Assembly (NCBI GenBank): GCA_034432655.1
Contig: DAOUBP010000046.1
Location: forward strand, 1-33,922
Direction of reading: 5' to 3'
DNA length: 33,922 nucleotides
From: DAOUBP01 sp034432655
GTDB taxonomy: Bacteria; Chloroflexota; Anaerolineae; CG2-30-64-16
Shown: positions 6,875 to 16,101 of the stretch, one piece after another
How the letters are laid out: each line of letters begins with the position of its first letter
How positions within the stretch are numbered: position 1 is the stretch's first letter
Program-made: the position numbers and the translations under genes
Notes under the pieces: generated by a model
What the model saw: the letters and a program-made list of their open reading frames with translations, nothing else
Told to the model about the DNA's origin: nothing
The model's database searches: none

Positions 6875-7974
6875 AGCACGTACTTCCCATCCTTTGCAAA
6901 CAGCTCCCCGTCTACGGTCACTTCGCTGCCCTCGCGCAGGTCGCAGATCATGTCCCAGTGGATGGCCGACTTGTTTTGGGAGCCTGTTTCGGGATAACCG
7001 GCGCCGAACGCCATGTGTACGGTGCCGCCGATTTTTTCGTCAAACAGGATGTTTTTGATGAAGCGCTGGATACCGAAGTTGGTCCCGAACGCGAATTCGC
7101 CCAGCCGTCGCGCGCCTTCGTCGGTGTTGAGCATTTGGGTGAGGAATTCCTCGTTTTTGGCCGCAGTCCACTTCACCGCAACGCCATCTTCGAACCAGAC
7201 CCGCACATCACTGACCTCGCGCCCCTGATAGACGGCCGGGAAGCTGAAGCGCACATGGCCGTTGACCCTGGTCTCCTGCGGGCCGGTGAAAATCTCGCCA
7301 TCGGGCATGTTTTTGTCACCGCAACAGTTGACGAAGCTGCGGCCGGCGATGCCCACGGTGAGGTCGGTGTCGGGGCCGACCAGGTGGACCTCCCGCTTTC
7401 CGGCCAGCCAGTCCACCAGTAGCTGCTGTTTGCGCGCCACCTCTTCCCATGCGGCCACCGGATCGGCCTGATCGCACAGGCAGGCGCGATAAACGAAATC
7501 CTCGAAGTCGGCCAGCGACATCTCGGCGTCTTGCGCGTACGCGTCGGTGGGAAACAAGGTAACGTTCCAGCGCAGGGCGCCGCTGGCGCTGCGTTCCATG
7601 AAGGTCTGGGTGATCTCCCGCATGGCCCTCTGGCGTGCGGCCTGGCGCGCCGGATCAATCCCCGATAGCTCGCGCGTGTTCACCTGGCCGGCGATGCTCA
7701 GGCGCACATCGAAGTTCTCCATCACGTACTTCATCAGGGGTGGGACGTAGGCCAACTGCTCGTCGCTGGCGTGCTCGAAGAAAATGGGGCTCAGGCCGGG
7801 CAGATCAATGATGGGCGTAACGTGAGCCCCGCGCTGGATGAGCAGACGGTAGAGCTCATGGACCAGCGGCGTGGCGGCCGGTGTTGTGGTGATGAACACC
7901 TGGTCGCCCGGTTTCGTTTTGACCGAATAGTCTACGATGACTCTGGCCAGGTTGGTGATGCGTGGGTCTGACAT
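6865..7974 (-). CDS. Aminopeptidase, family M29
   Basis: A 369-residue metallo-aminopeptidase of the M29 (AmpS / aminopeptidase T) family, which removes N-terminal residues using two metal ions. Metal-ligand segments of the family are visible: NMPDGEIFTGP (Glu), the GFAFGTN-like EFAFGTNFGI, GGTVHMAFGAGYPETG (His) and SAIHWDMICDL (His and Asp). Length and layout are normal. AGAAAGGA precedes the ATG at good spacing. It starts 16 bases after the ygfZ-like gene and its stop overlaps the GTG of the lipM-like gene, so it is central to this operon. Peptide recycling is the likely role; the link to the neighbours is not obvious. Confidence 0.92.
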   Translation of the reverse strand: MSDPRITNLARVIVDYSVKTKPGDQVFITTTPAATPLVHELYRLLIQRGAHVTPIIDLPGLSPIFFEHASDEQLAYVPPLMKYVMENFDVRLSIAGQVNTRELSGIDPARQAARQRAMREITQTFMERSASGALRWNVTLFPTDAYAQDAEMSLADFEDFVYRACLCDQADPVAAWEEVARKQQLLVDWLAGKREVHLVGPDTDLTVGIAGRSFVNCCGDKNMPDGEIFTGPQETRVNGHVRFSFPAVYQGREVSDVRVWFEDGVAVKWTAAKNEEFLTQMLNTDEGARRLGEFAFGTNFGIQRFIKNILFDEKIGGTVHMAFGAGYPETGSQNKSAIHWDMICDLREGSEVTVDGELFAKDGKYVLWG

Positions 7975-7989
7975 GATGATCCTTTCTGG

Positions 7990-8991
7990 TTACGGTGTTT
8001 GATGGCCCGGCACGAACGGCAAACCCGTCACGGTGGCGACGAATTCCTGTCCGTCCTGGAGCACTTTGACCTGGGTCCCCGGCCCTGCCAGCTCGCGCGG
8101 CACGACGGCCAGGGCGATGGGGCGGTTCAAGGCAGGGGAGGTGACGACGCTTCCGACAAATCCGCCGCGGCCGGGGCCTGCTACCGCGGCGCCACTGCGC
8201 ACACATCCGGCCGCGTCCGCGTCCAGGAGCAGGCCGACCAGGGAGCGCGTGATTTTGTCGTAGTTGACCTGGCGGGCGATCACCTCCTGGCCGGTGTAAC
8301 ACCCTTTGTTGAAGCTGATGGCCGGCAGCAGGCCGGTCTCCAGCGGCGTGACCTGGTCGCTGAGCTCACGGCCCCAGGCCGGCAACCCCGCCTCGACACG
8401 CAGGACCTCCACGGTGGCGGCGTCCAGCCCGGCCGCGACAGCCGCCAGCGCAGCCCGGATTTCGTCCGCCGATGCGCGCGGCGCAACAACGGTCCAGGCC
8501 GGCACCTCCAGGGGCCCGCCACGGTGCAGGGTGACAGCGATGCCGGCCAGGGTGGTGTTCCCCCAGCCGTAAGCGGGCACGTCCGGCAGGGCCGAAGTCA
8601 GCCCGGCCAGGCGTTCGGCCGCCAATGGGCCATAGACCCCGAACTGCGCCGTCTCTGCGGAGAGGTCGGCCACGGTCACCTCGTCCTGCCAGAAGATCAT
8701 GCTGTTGAGATAGCGCACCACCCCGGCCGCCTGGCCCGGTTGCGTCCGCAGCAAGGCCTCCTGCGCGCCGGCGTAGACCATCAGCAACGCCATGACACGG
8801 CCGGTAGCGCTGGTGAGTACCGTGGGTGCGCCCTGGCCGGCCTCTAACTTGCGCAGATCGTTGGTCGAGAGACGGTGCAACAGGTCCAGCCGGTCGCGGC
8901 CGGTCAGCCGCAGCCAGCCGCTGTCGCTGAGATCGGCAAATGCCGCCGTTGTACGGGCAGCGTGATAAGCTTGGTGATTCCCACTTCCCAT
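7990..8991 (-). CDS. ygfZ: YgfZ/GcvT-like folate-binding protein
   Basis: A 333-residue tetrahydrofolate-binding protein related to the glycine-cleavage T-protein; YgfZ (IBA57) helps build or repair certain iron-sulfur clusters. The diagnostic K-G-C-Y-x-G-Q-E motif is present (Cys231 in FNKGCYTGQEV), as are the N-terminal LRLTGRDRLDLLHRLSTNDL and the domain around GRVMALLMVY. ATG at 8991 is chosen because homology begins there; the longer open frame reads upstream through a promoter and heptamer repeats. A position at the head of a group that includes a lipM-like gene fits a role in iron-sulfur/lipoate metabolism, since lipoate synthase is a Fe-S enzyme (inference). Confidence 0.88.
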   Translation of the reverse strand: MGSGNHQAYHAARTTAAFADLSDSGWLRLTGRDRLDLLHRLSTNDLRKLEAGQGAPTVLTSATGRVMALLMVYAGAQEALLRTQPGQAAGVVRYLNSMIFWQDEVTVADLSAETAQFGVYGPLAAERLAGLTSALPDVPAYGWGNTTLAGIAVTLHRGGPLEVPAWTVVAPRASADEIRAALAAVAAGLDAATVEVLRVEAGLPAWGRELSDQVTPLETGLLPAISFNKGCYTGQEVIARQVNYDKITRSLVGLLLDADAAGCVRSGAAVAGPGRGGFVGSVVTSPALNRPIALAVVPRELAGPGTQVKVLQDGQEFVATVTGLPFVPGHQTP

Positions 8992-9033
8992 GGACAGTCT
9001 CTGATTGTTCAGGCCTCTGCTGGCACGACCGGC

Positions 9034-9063
9034 ATTATAGCACCAACCGCGGCGGTTGATCAA
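9034..9063 (-). promoter_or_regulatory. Promoter of the ygfZ operon
   Basis: On the minus strand TTGATC (9058-9063) is followed after 18 bases by a perfect TATAAT (9034-9039). The resulting leader is about 35 bases. The -35 lies directly beside that of the divergent coaBC promoter. Confidence 0.6.
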
Positions 9064-9092
9064 TTGCGCGGCAGTCTGGTTGCTGTTACAAT
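9064..9092 (+). promoter_or_regulatory. Possible promoter of coaBC
   Basis: TTGCGC (9064-9069), 17 bases, then TACAAT (9087-9092). The -10 is good (5/6), the -35 weak (3/6). If used, the transcript includes the heptamer array that follows. Confidence 0.4.
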
Positions 9093-9126
9093 GGGAGCAA
9101 GAACGGCGAAACACGAAGCAGCGAAT

Positions 9127-9182
9127 CACGCAATACGCAATACGCAATACGCAGTACGCAATACGCAACACGCAACACGCAA
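9127..9182. repeat. Heptamer array (TACGCAA) x8 before coaBC
   Basis: Eight uninterrupted 7-bp units: CACGCAA, TACGCAA (several), one TACGCAG, then CACGCAA twice. The array ends 12 bases before the coaBC start codon and leaves no strong ribosome binding site. The same heptamer in the opposite orientation precedes the response regulator at 14017-14079. Confidence 0.92.
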
Positions 9183-9194
9183 CAGGCTATTACC

Positions 9195-10436
9195 ATGACA
9201 GATCGTCTACTCAACGGCAAGCGAGTCTTACTGGGGATCACGGGCGGGATCGCGGCGTACAAGGCGGCGGATCTGTGCAGCAAGCTGGTGCAAGCGGGCG
9301 CACAGGTGGACGTGATCATGACCGAGGCCGCCACTCGTTTCGTCTCGCCCCTGACCTTCAGCGCCTTAAGCAACCGGCCGGCGCGAGTGGATATGTGGTC
9401 CTCCCCCGGCGGTGATCCTATCCCCCACGTGCAGATGGCGGCTGCCGCCGACCTGGTGATCGTCGCACCCCTCAGCGCGAACACCCTGGCCAGGCTGGCG
9501 CTGGGGCTGGCCGATAACCTGTTGACTGCCACGTTGCTGGCAACGCCCCTGGCTGCCATCCCCTGGATCCTGGCGCCGGCCATGGAATCGCACATGTGGG
9601 CCAACCCGGCGACGCAGGCACACGTGGCCACGTTGCGCCAGCGCGGGGCGATCATCGTCGGCCCGGGGGAAGGGCGGCTGGCATCCGGCGCGTTGGGTGT
9701 CGGCCGCATGGCCGAGCCGGCCGAGATCCTGGCCGCGGCCCGTCTGGCGCTGGCGCGCGGCGGGCCGCTGGCCGGCCGGCAGGTGGTGATCACCGCCGGC
9801 GGCACGCAGGAGCCGCTCGATCCCGTCCGCTACATCACCAACGCCTCGTCCGGCAAGATGGGCGTGGCCCTGGCCGAGGCCGCGCGTGATTTGGGTGCCA
9901 GCGTCACCCTGGTTCACGCGCCGCTGGCCGTGCCCACGCCCTACGGGGTCGAGTGCGTGCCCGTGCGCACCGCGCAGCAGATGTGCGACGCGGTGCTGGC
10001 GCGGCTGGCCCAGGCCGATGTGCTGATCGGGGCAGCCGCGGTGGCCGACTTCCGGCCGGCCGAGGCTGCAAGCCAGAAGATCAAGAAGACACCCGGCCAG
10101 GAGGTCCTGACTATCGAACTGGTGCGCAATCCGGACATCCTGGCCGAAGTGGCAGCGCGGCGGGCCGAGATCGCCAGGCCGACGGTGGTCGTCGGCTTCG
10201 CTGCCGAGACCGAGGACCTCCTGGCCAACGCCGTGGCAAAGCTGACGGCTAAACGGCTGGACCTCATCGTCGCCAATGACGTCACCCGGCCGGGCAGCGG
10301 GTTTGCCGCAGACGACAACGCGGTTACGTTGCTGTTCGCCGATGGCCGGCAGGAAGCGCTGCCGTTGCTGCCCAAACGCGAGGTGGCGCAAGCGGTCCTG
10401 GAGGCCGTAGATCAGATCTTGCATTCCCGTCCCTGA
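9195..10436 (+). CDS. coaBC: Bifunctional phosphopantothenoylcysteine decarboxylase / phosphopantothenate-cysteine ligase
   Basis: A 413-residue enzyme for two consecutive steps of coenzyme A synthesis. The N-terminal flavoprotein (CoaC) shows GITGGIAAYKA, the catalytic His78 in IPHVQMA, and the substrate-binding PAM motif near 128. The C-terminal ligase (CoaB, from about 188) shows ITAGGTQEPLDPVRYITNASSGKMG, the QKIKK lysines and VGFAAET. In well-studied CoaC proteins the motif is PxMNxxMW; here Glu131 stands in place of Asn (PAMESHMW). Acidic residues at this position probably occur in other bacteria too, so the effect is uncertain. The gene heads the plus-strand group and is preceded by a heptamer array with only a weak AGG as ribosome binding site. 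Confidence 0.94.
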   Translation: MTDRLLNGKRVLLGITGGIAAYKAADLCSKLVQAGAQVDVIMTEAATRFVSPLTFSALSNRPARVDMWSSPGGDPIPHVQMAAAADLVIVAPLSANTLARLALGLADNLLTATLLATPLAAIPWILAPAMESHMWANPATQAHVATLRQRGAIIVGPGEGRLASGALGVGRMAEPAEILAAARLALARGGPLAGRQVVITAGGTQEPLDPVRYITNASSGKMGVALAEAARDLGASVTLVHAPLAVPTPYGVECVPVRTAQQMCDAVLARLAQADVLIGAAAVADFRPAEAASQKIKKTPGQEVLTIELVRNPDILAEVAARRAEIARPTVVVGFAAETEDLLANAVAKLTAKRLDLIVANDVTRPGSGFAADDNAVTLLFADGRQEALPLLPKREVAQAVLEAVDQILHSRP

Positions 10437-10446
10437 GGAGAGTTCT

Positions 10447-11312
10447 ATGGCTCACACGGCCTTTCAACCTTTGTCCGGCATCCGGATTGTCTCGCTGGCG
10501 GTGAACCTGCCCGGCCCGCTCACTGCGGCCCGCTACACCGAGCTGGGCGCGCAGGTGACCAAGGTGGTGCCGCCCACAGGCGACCCGTTGGCCTGGGTCA
10601 GCCCGGCCTGGCACGCTGCACTGCAAGCCAGCCAGCGGGTGGAGACGTTGGATCTGAAGACGGCCGAGGGCCAGGCGCGCATGGCTCAGTTGCTGGCCGC
10701 GGCCGACGTGCTGCTCACGGCCATCCGGCCCTCGGCGTTGGCCCGGCTGGGGTTGGATTGGCCGTCTTTGGCGGCGCGCTACCCGCGGCTGTGCCACGTG
10801 GCCCTGGTCGGCTATCCGCCGCCTGACGAAGACCGGGCCGGCCACGACCTGACTTACCAGGCTGCCGTGGGCTTGTTGGAGCCGCCGCACTTTCCCCGCC
10901 TGCCGCTGGCCGACTACGCAGGCGCGGAGCGCGCGGTGAGCGCGACCCTGGCGTTGCTGTGGGAGCGGGAGCGCACCGGCCGTGGGGGACAGGCTGTTGT
11001 TTCGCTGGTAGAGGCCCTGGCCCCGTACGCCCATGCCCTGTGCTACGGCCTGTTTGCGCCGGGCACCTTGCTGGCCGGCGCATCTCCCCTGTATCATCTT
11101 TACCCGGCCAAAGAGGGCTGGGTGGCACTGGCCTCGCTGGAACCGCATTTCCGGGCCCGGCTGGCAGCCGGGTTAGGTCTGCAAGACTTGAGTTACGAGA
11201 CGCTGGCCGAGGCTTTCCGCACACGCACTGCGGCCGAGTGGGATGCCTGGGGCAAGGAGCATGACGTTCCGCTGGCTGCAGTGCGTGATCCCCTCTGTCC
11301 GGAGGTGGTCGC

Positions 11313-11316
<4 letters not shown>
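10447..11316 (+). CDS. CaiB/BaiF-type class III CoA-transferase or racemase
   Basis: A 289-residue protein with the N-terminal signature of this family (SGIRIVSLAVNLPGPLTAARYTELGAQVTKV). The block GHDLTYQAAVGLL has His133-Asp134, resembling the HD pair of alpha-methylacyl-CoA racemase, and Asp156 in PLADYAGAERA corresponds to the second catalytic acid of that group. It is shorter than the usual 350-400 residues, lacking part of the C-terminal region. It therefore acts on a CoA thioester, perhaps as an epimerase, but the substrate is unknown. GGAG lies upstream of the ATG, which is 10 bases after coaBC; the end overlaps the GH13 gene in an ATGA. Confidence 0.82.
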
Positions 11317-12920
<1,604 letters not shown>

Positions 12921-12985
12921 TAAGCCCTTCGTATTACCGGCTCTAGCCTTTCGACACAGGCTGGGGCGACTGAGCGGAGGCTGCC

Positions 12986-13948
12986 ATGAACGATACCATC
13001 ACAGCAGTTCCCGGCATGCGCGTCGGCCATGCCACCGATGAAGTCGGCCTGACCGGCTGTACTGTGGTGCTTTGCGAGGCGGGTGCCGTGGGCGGGGTGG
13101 ATCAGCGCGGGGGCGCGCCCGGCACGCGCGAGACCGACCTGCTACGGCCGATGCATTTGGTGGAACGGGTCCATGCGGTGCTGCTGGCCGGTGGCAGCGC
13201 GTTCGGCCTGGCCGCGGCCGACGGTGTGATGCGCTATCTGGCCGAGCGGGGGATCGGCTACAAGGCGGGGCCGGTCAAGGTGCCCATCGTGCCGGCCGCG
13301 ATCCTGTTCGACCTGGCGGTGGGCAGCCCCGATGCGCGGCCGGATGCGGAGATGGGCTATCGGGCCTGTCTGGCCGCGTCTGCTGAGCCTGTGGCACAGG
13401 GCAACGTGGGCGCGGGGACGGGCTGCAGCGCAGGCAAGGTGCTGGGCGCAGGACGGGCCACCAAGACCGGCATCGGCAGCGCAGCGGTAGCACTGGGGGG
13501 CGGGCTGGTGGTGGGCGCGCTGATCGCGGTCAATCCCTTTGGAGATGTGGTGGACGAGACGGGCCGGATCATTGCGGGGACGAGGCCGATGCGCGGCCCC
13601 GGCTTTGCCGACACGTTGGCCACATTGCGCGGGATCACCGGACGGCTGGCCCTGCACGTGGCCGGCGCCACGGTGATCGGCGTGGTGGCCACCAACGCCC
13701 GGCTGAGCAAAGAGCAGGCCAACAAAGTTGCACAAATGGCGCAGGACGGCCTGGCGCGCGCGATCCGGCCGGCGCACACCATGTTCGACGGCGACACCAT
13801 CTTCGCGCTGGCCACCGGCAAGGTGCGCGCCAGCCCCACGCTGGTCGGCGCGTATGCGGCCGAGGTGGTGGCGCAGGCGATCGTGGCTGCTGCGCGGCAC
13901 GCCGTGGCCGCGGGCGGCCTGCCCTGCGGCGCAGATGTGGCCGGGTGA
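12986..13948 (+). CDS. P1 family peptidase (DmpA/NylC-like Ntn hydrolase)
   Basis: A 320-residue member of peptidase family S58/P1, which includes the DmpA aminopeptidase and the nylon oligomer hydrolase NylC. These are made as precursors that cut themselves to expose an N-terminal Ser or Thr. Visible hallmarks: MRVGHATD, LLAGGSAFGLAAADGVM, GNVGAGTGCSAGK, GGGLVVGALIAVNPFGDV, and FDGDTIFALATG with the DGD pair (268-270) that activates the nucleophile in NylC. Thr229 in GATVIGVVATN is the likely nucleophile; the residue before it is Ala where the NylC type has Asn. GGAGG precedes the ATG. It is the last gene of the coaBC group, 65 bases after the GH13 gene. Confidence 0.87.
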   Translation: MNDTITAVPGMRVGHATDEVGLTGCTVVLCEAGAVGGVDQRGGAPGTRETDLLRPMHLVERVHAVLLAGGSAFGLAAADGVMRYLAERGIGYKAGPVKVPIVPAAILFDLAVGSPDARPDAEMGYRACLAASAEPVAQGNVGAGTGCSAGKVLGAGRATKTGIGSAAVALGGGLVVGALIAVNPFGDVVDETGRIIAGTRPMRGPGFADTLATLRGITGRLALHVAGATVIGVVATNARLSKEQANKVAQMAQDGLARAIRPAHTMFDGDTIFALATGKVRASPTLVGAYAAEVVAQAIVAAARHAVAAGGLPCGADVAG

Positions 13949-13982
13949 CATCAGAGTTTGCTCGGCCGCGGCAGAATGCTTT

Positions 13983-14012
13983 TTGACACGCCTCGCCGGC
14001 TCGTGCTACGAT
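13983..14012 (+). promoter_or_regulatory. Promoter of the phoB-phoR pair
   Basis: TTGACA (13983-13988), 18 bases, TACGAT (14007-14012). The -35 is perfect and the -10 matches 4/6. The predicted start of transcription (about 14019) puts the following heptamer array inside the leader. Confidence 0.5.
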
Positions 14013-14016
14013 GCAG

Positions 14017-14079
14017 ATGCGTGATGCGTGTTGCGTATTGCGTACTGCGTATTGCGTACTGCGTACTGCGTATTGCGTA
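14017..14079. repeat. Heptamer array (TTGCGTA) x9 before the response regulator
   Basis: Nine 7-bp units (ATGCGTG twice, then TTGCGTA and CTGCGTA mixed), followed by a tenth degenerate unit. This is the reverse complement of the TACGCAA array before coaBC, with the same C/T variation at the same position. It ends 25 bases before the start codon. Confidence 0.92.
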
Positions 14080-14083
14080 TTGC

Positions 14084-14102
14084 GGGATTCGCTGATTCGC
14101 CA
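14084..14102. repeat. Octamer repeat remnant next to the phoB start
   Basis: GGATTC-GCTGATTC-GCC, the same 8-bp unit found four times at 6831-6862. It abuts the start codon at 14105, leaving no Shine-Dalgarno sequence. Confidence 0.6.
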
Positions 14103-14104
14103 CT

Positions 14105-14782
14105 ATGTCCGACAGAATTCTAATCGTTGAAGATGAACCGTCTTTGCTGGAGACGCTGGCGTTGAACCTGCGTTCCAGCGGCTATGATGTGGTCACCGCC
14201 TCGGATGGCGCGGCCGCGCTGGAGGTGGCCCATTCAACTGCGCCCGACCTGGTGATCCTGGACTTGATGTTGCCGGAACTGGACGGCCTGACGGTGTGCC
14301 GCAGCCTGCGTCAGGCCTCCGAGGTGCCCATTTTGATCCTCACTGCGCGCACCGGCGAGTTGGACAAGATCGTCGGGCTGGAGAGCGGTGCCGATGATTA
14401 CCTGACCAAGCCTTTCAGCCTGGGCGAGCTCCAGGCCCGCATCCGGGCGTTGTTGCGCCGGGCCGGCCCCCGCCGCATCAGCGATGAGCTGCGCGCCGGC
14501 GACCTCACGCTGAACCTGGTCAGCCGCCGCGCGTTCCTGGGCGAGCGTGAGCTGGTGCTCAGCCCCAAGGAGTTCAGCCTGTTGGCCGAGCTGGTGCGAC
14601 ATCAAGGCGCAGTCCTGTCGCGCGATCTGTTGCTGACCCGGGTGTGGGGGTACGACTACTATGGTGACAGCCGCACCGTAGATGTGCATGTGCGCTGGCT
14701 GCGGGAGAAGATCGAGCCAAACCCCTCTCAACCCACACGCATCACCACCGTGCGCGGCATCGGCTATCGGTTCGAAGGATGA
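14105..14782 (+). CDS. phoB: PhoB-type response regulator (OmpR family)
   Basis: A 225-residue transcription factor with an N-terminal receiver domain and a C-terminal winged helix. Phosphoacceptor Asp53 lies in VILDLMLPELDG, the acidic pocket in VEDE, the switch Thr in LTARTGE, and the conserved Lys in DDYLTKPFS. The DNA-binding part carries the OmpR signature (LSPKEFSLLAELVRHQGAVLSR, VWGYDYYGDSRTVDVHVRWLREKIE). It is followed by a PhoR-like kinase and two Pst loci whose promoters have 11-bp spaced half-sites, which supports PhoB rather than another OmpR member. No ribosome binding site is visible; short repeats abut the start. Confidence 0.88.
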   Translation: MSDRILIVEDEPSLLETLALNLRSSGYDVVTASDGAAALEVAHSTAPDLVILDLMLPELDGLTVCRSLRQASEVPILILTARTGELDKIVGLESGADDYLTKPFSLGELQARIRALLRRAGPRRISDELRAGDLTLNLVSRRAFLGERELVLSPKEFSLLAELVRHQGAVLSRDLLLTRVWGYDYYGDSRTVDVHVRWLREKIEPNPSQPTRITTVRGIGYRFEG

Positions 14783-14800
14783 ACTTGCGCAGGAACGGCT

Positions 14801-15961
14801 GTGGCGCTGCTTGACTCCCTGTTGGCTCTCTTTCTGGCTGTCACGCTTGCGCTGGCAGTGCTGTTCTATATGCGTTTCCGCCAGGTCGCGGCACGCGTCA
14901 ATAGCAGCTACACGGCGCGCGCCGAGGCCCTCGCTGAGCGTGACGCGCTGGCCGAGACGTTGCAGCGTGATCGGCATTATCTGGCCGCCCTGGGGGAATC
15001 CAGCAACGATGCCCTCTTGCTGCTCGACGAAAACCGGCAGATCGTTTGGGGCAACCGGATCGCGTGGGAATGGTTCAGCAACGGCCAGCCGTCCCTGGGC
15101 CAGACGTTTATCGTCCTGGTGCGCGACTACGAACTGAACCAGGCTGTGGCCGATGCCATCGCCGGACATCGCGCGATGGTGCGCCAGGCTATGGTGGGCG
15201 GGCGCACGCTGCGCATTTGGGCCACTCCTGTGGAAGCGTACGGCGGTGCAGCAGTTGCCATCGAAGATGTCAGTGAGCTGCAACGCCTGGGCCGTGCCCG
15301 CCGCGATTTTGTGGCTAACATCTCCCATGAACTGCGTACCCCCCTGGCCAACATTGACCTGGCCGCGCAGACTTTGCGCACCAACCCCACCGACCCCGCG
15401 CTGACCCGTCGCATGCTCGACCAGATCCAGGCCCAGGTGCAGCTCCTCAGCCAGCTCAGCCGGGAGATGATGGAGCTGGCCCAGATCGAATCGGGGCAGG
15501 TGCTGTTGCGCCTGGTGCCGACCGAGGTAGCCGGCGTCGTCCGCAACAGCGTGTCTCACCTCTTGCCGCAAGCGGCCATGAAGGGCCAACACCTTTCCGT
15601 GTGGGTGCCTGATGGGCTGTTGGCGCTGATTGACGAGGAGCAGATCGGCCGCGTGATCGGCAATCTGGTGCATAACGCCATCAAGTTTGCGCCTGAAGGC
15701 GGGATCATCAGCATCTCGGCCCAGGCCGTCGGGGAAGACGTGCAAGTCTGCGTGTCTGACACCGGCCCGGGCATCCCCAAGGACGAACAAGCGCGCATCT
15801 TCGAGCGGTTCTACAAAGCCGACCGCGCGCGCAGCAAAGGCGGCACCGGCCTGGGCCTGGCCATCGCCCGCCATATCGTCGAAGGCCACGGCGGCCGCAT
15901 CTGGGTGGAGAGCACTCCCGGTCACGGCGCCACCTTCTGTTTTACCGTCCCCAAAGCCTGA
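14801..15961 (+). CDS. phoR: PhoR-like sensor histidine kinase
   Basis: A 386-residue membrane kinase: one N-terminal transmembrane segment (about 5-25), a short coiled region, a PAS-like domain (about 62-158), a HisKA domain with phosphoacceptor His176 in FVANISHELRTPL, and an ATPase domain with N box NLVHNAIKFAPEGG, DTGPGIP and GTGLGLAIARHIVEGHGG. There is no sizeable extracytoplasmic sensor domain, as in PhoR kinases that sense phosphate through the Pst/PhoU complex. GTG at 14801 is used, with AGGAA five bases upstream; it lies 18 bases after phoB. Confidence 0.88.
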   Translation: MALLDSLLALFLAVTLALAVLFYMRFRQVAARVNSSYTARAEALAERDALAETLQRDRHYLAALGESSNDALLLLDENRQIVWGNRIAWEWFSNGQPSLGQTFIVLVRDYELNQAVADAIAGHRAMVRQAMVGGRTLRIWATPVEAYGGAAVAIEDVSELQRLGRARRDFVANISHELRTPLANIDLAAQTLRTNPTDPALTRRMLDQIQAQVQLLSQLSREMMELAQIESGQVLLRLVPTEVAGVVRNSVSHLLPQAAMKGQHLSVWVPDGLLALIDEEQIGRVIGNLVHNAIKFAPEGGIISISAQAVGEDVQVCVSDTGPGIPKDEQARIFERFYKADRARSKGGTGLGLAIARHIVEGHGGRIWVESTPGHGATFCFTVPKA

Positions 15962-15981
15962 TCTTCAGCGTGTTGCCTCTT

Positions 15982-16043
15982 TTGTAAAGAAACCTTTATC
16001 TTTGTTTCGCAACATCTTAATCTCTGCTTGAGGACGCATTAAA
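15982..16043 (+). promoter_or_regulatory. Candidate PhoB-binding repeats before pstS1
   Basis: Heptamers at exact 11-bp steps: TTGTAAA (15982), CCTTTAT (15993), GTTTCGC (16004), TCTTAAT (16015), GCTTGAG (16026), CATTAAA (16037). Four or five resemble the half-sites before pstS2. PhoB dimers bind direct repeats with this period. No convincing -10 is seen at the expected distance; TTTACT at 16068 is possible. Confidence 0.55.
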
Positions 16044-16101
16044 CCGCTTGTGGCATGGTTTCTCCGGTTTACTTTGATCACTCTGTAAACATGGAGGAGA
16101 C

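Noticed and set aside
8992..9171. N-terminal extension of the ygfZ-like protein by 60 residues
   Set aside because: The extension is translated from the promoter region and the heptamer array (IAYCVLR-type repeats); homology begins at ATG 8991.
9127..9182. CRISPR array
   Set aside because: Units are 7 bp with no spacers, and no cas genes are present.
14234..15925. A 563-codon minus-strand frame opposite phoB-phoR
   Set aside because: Antisense shadow; the plus strand has complete two-component motifs.
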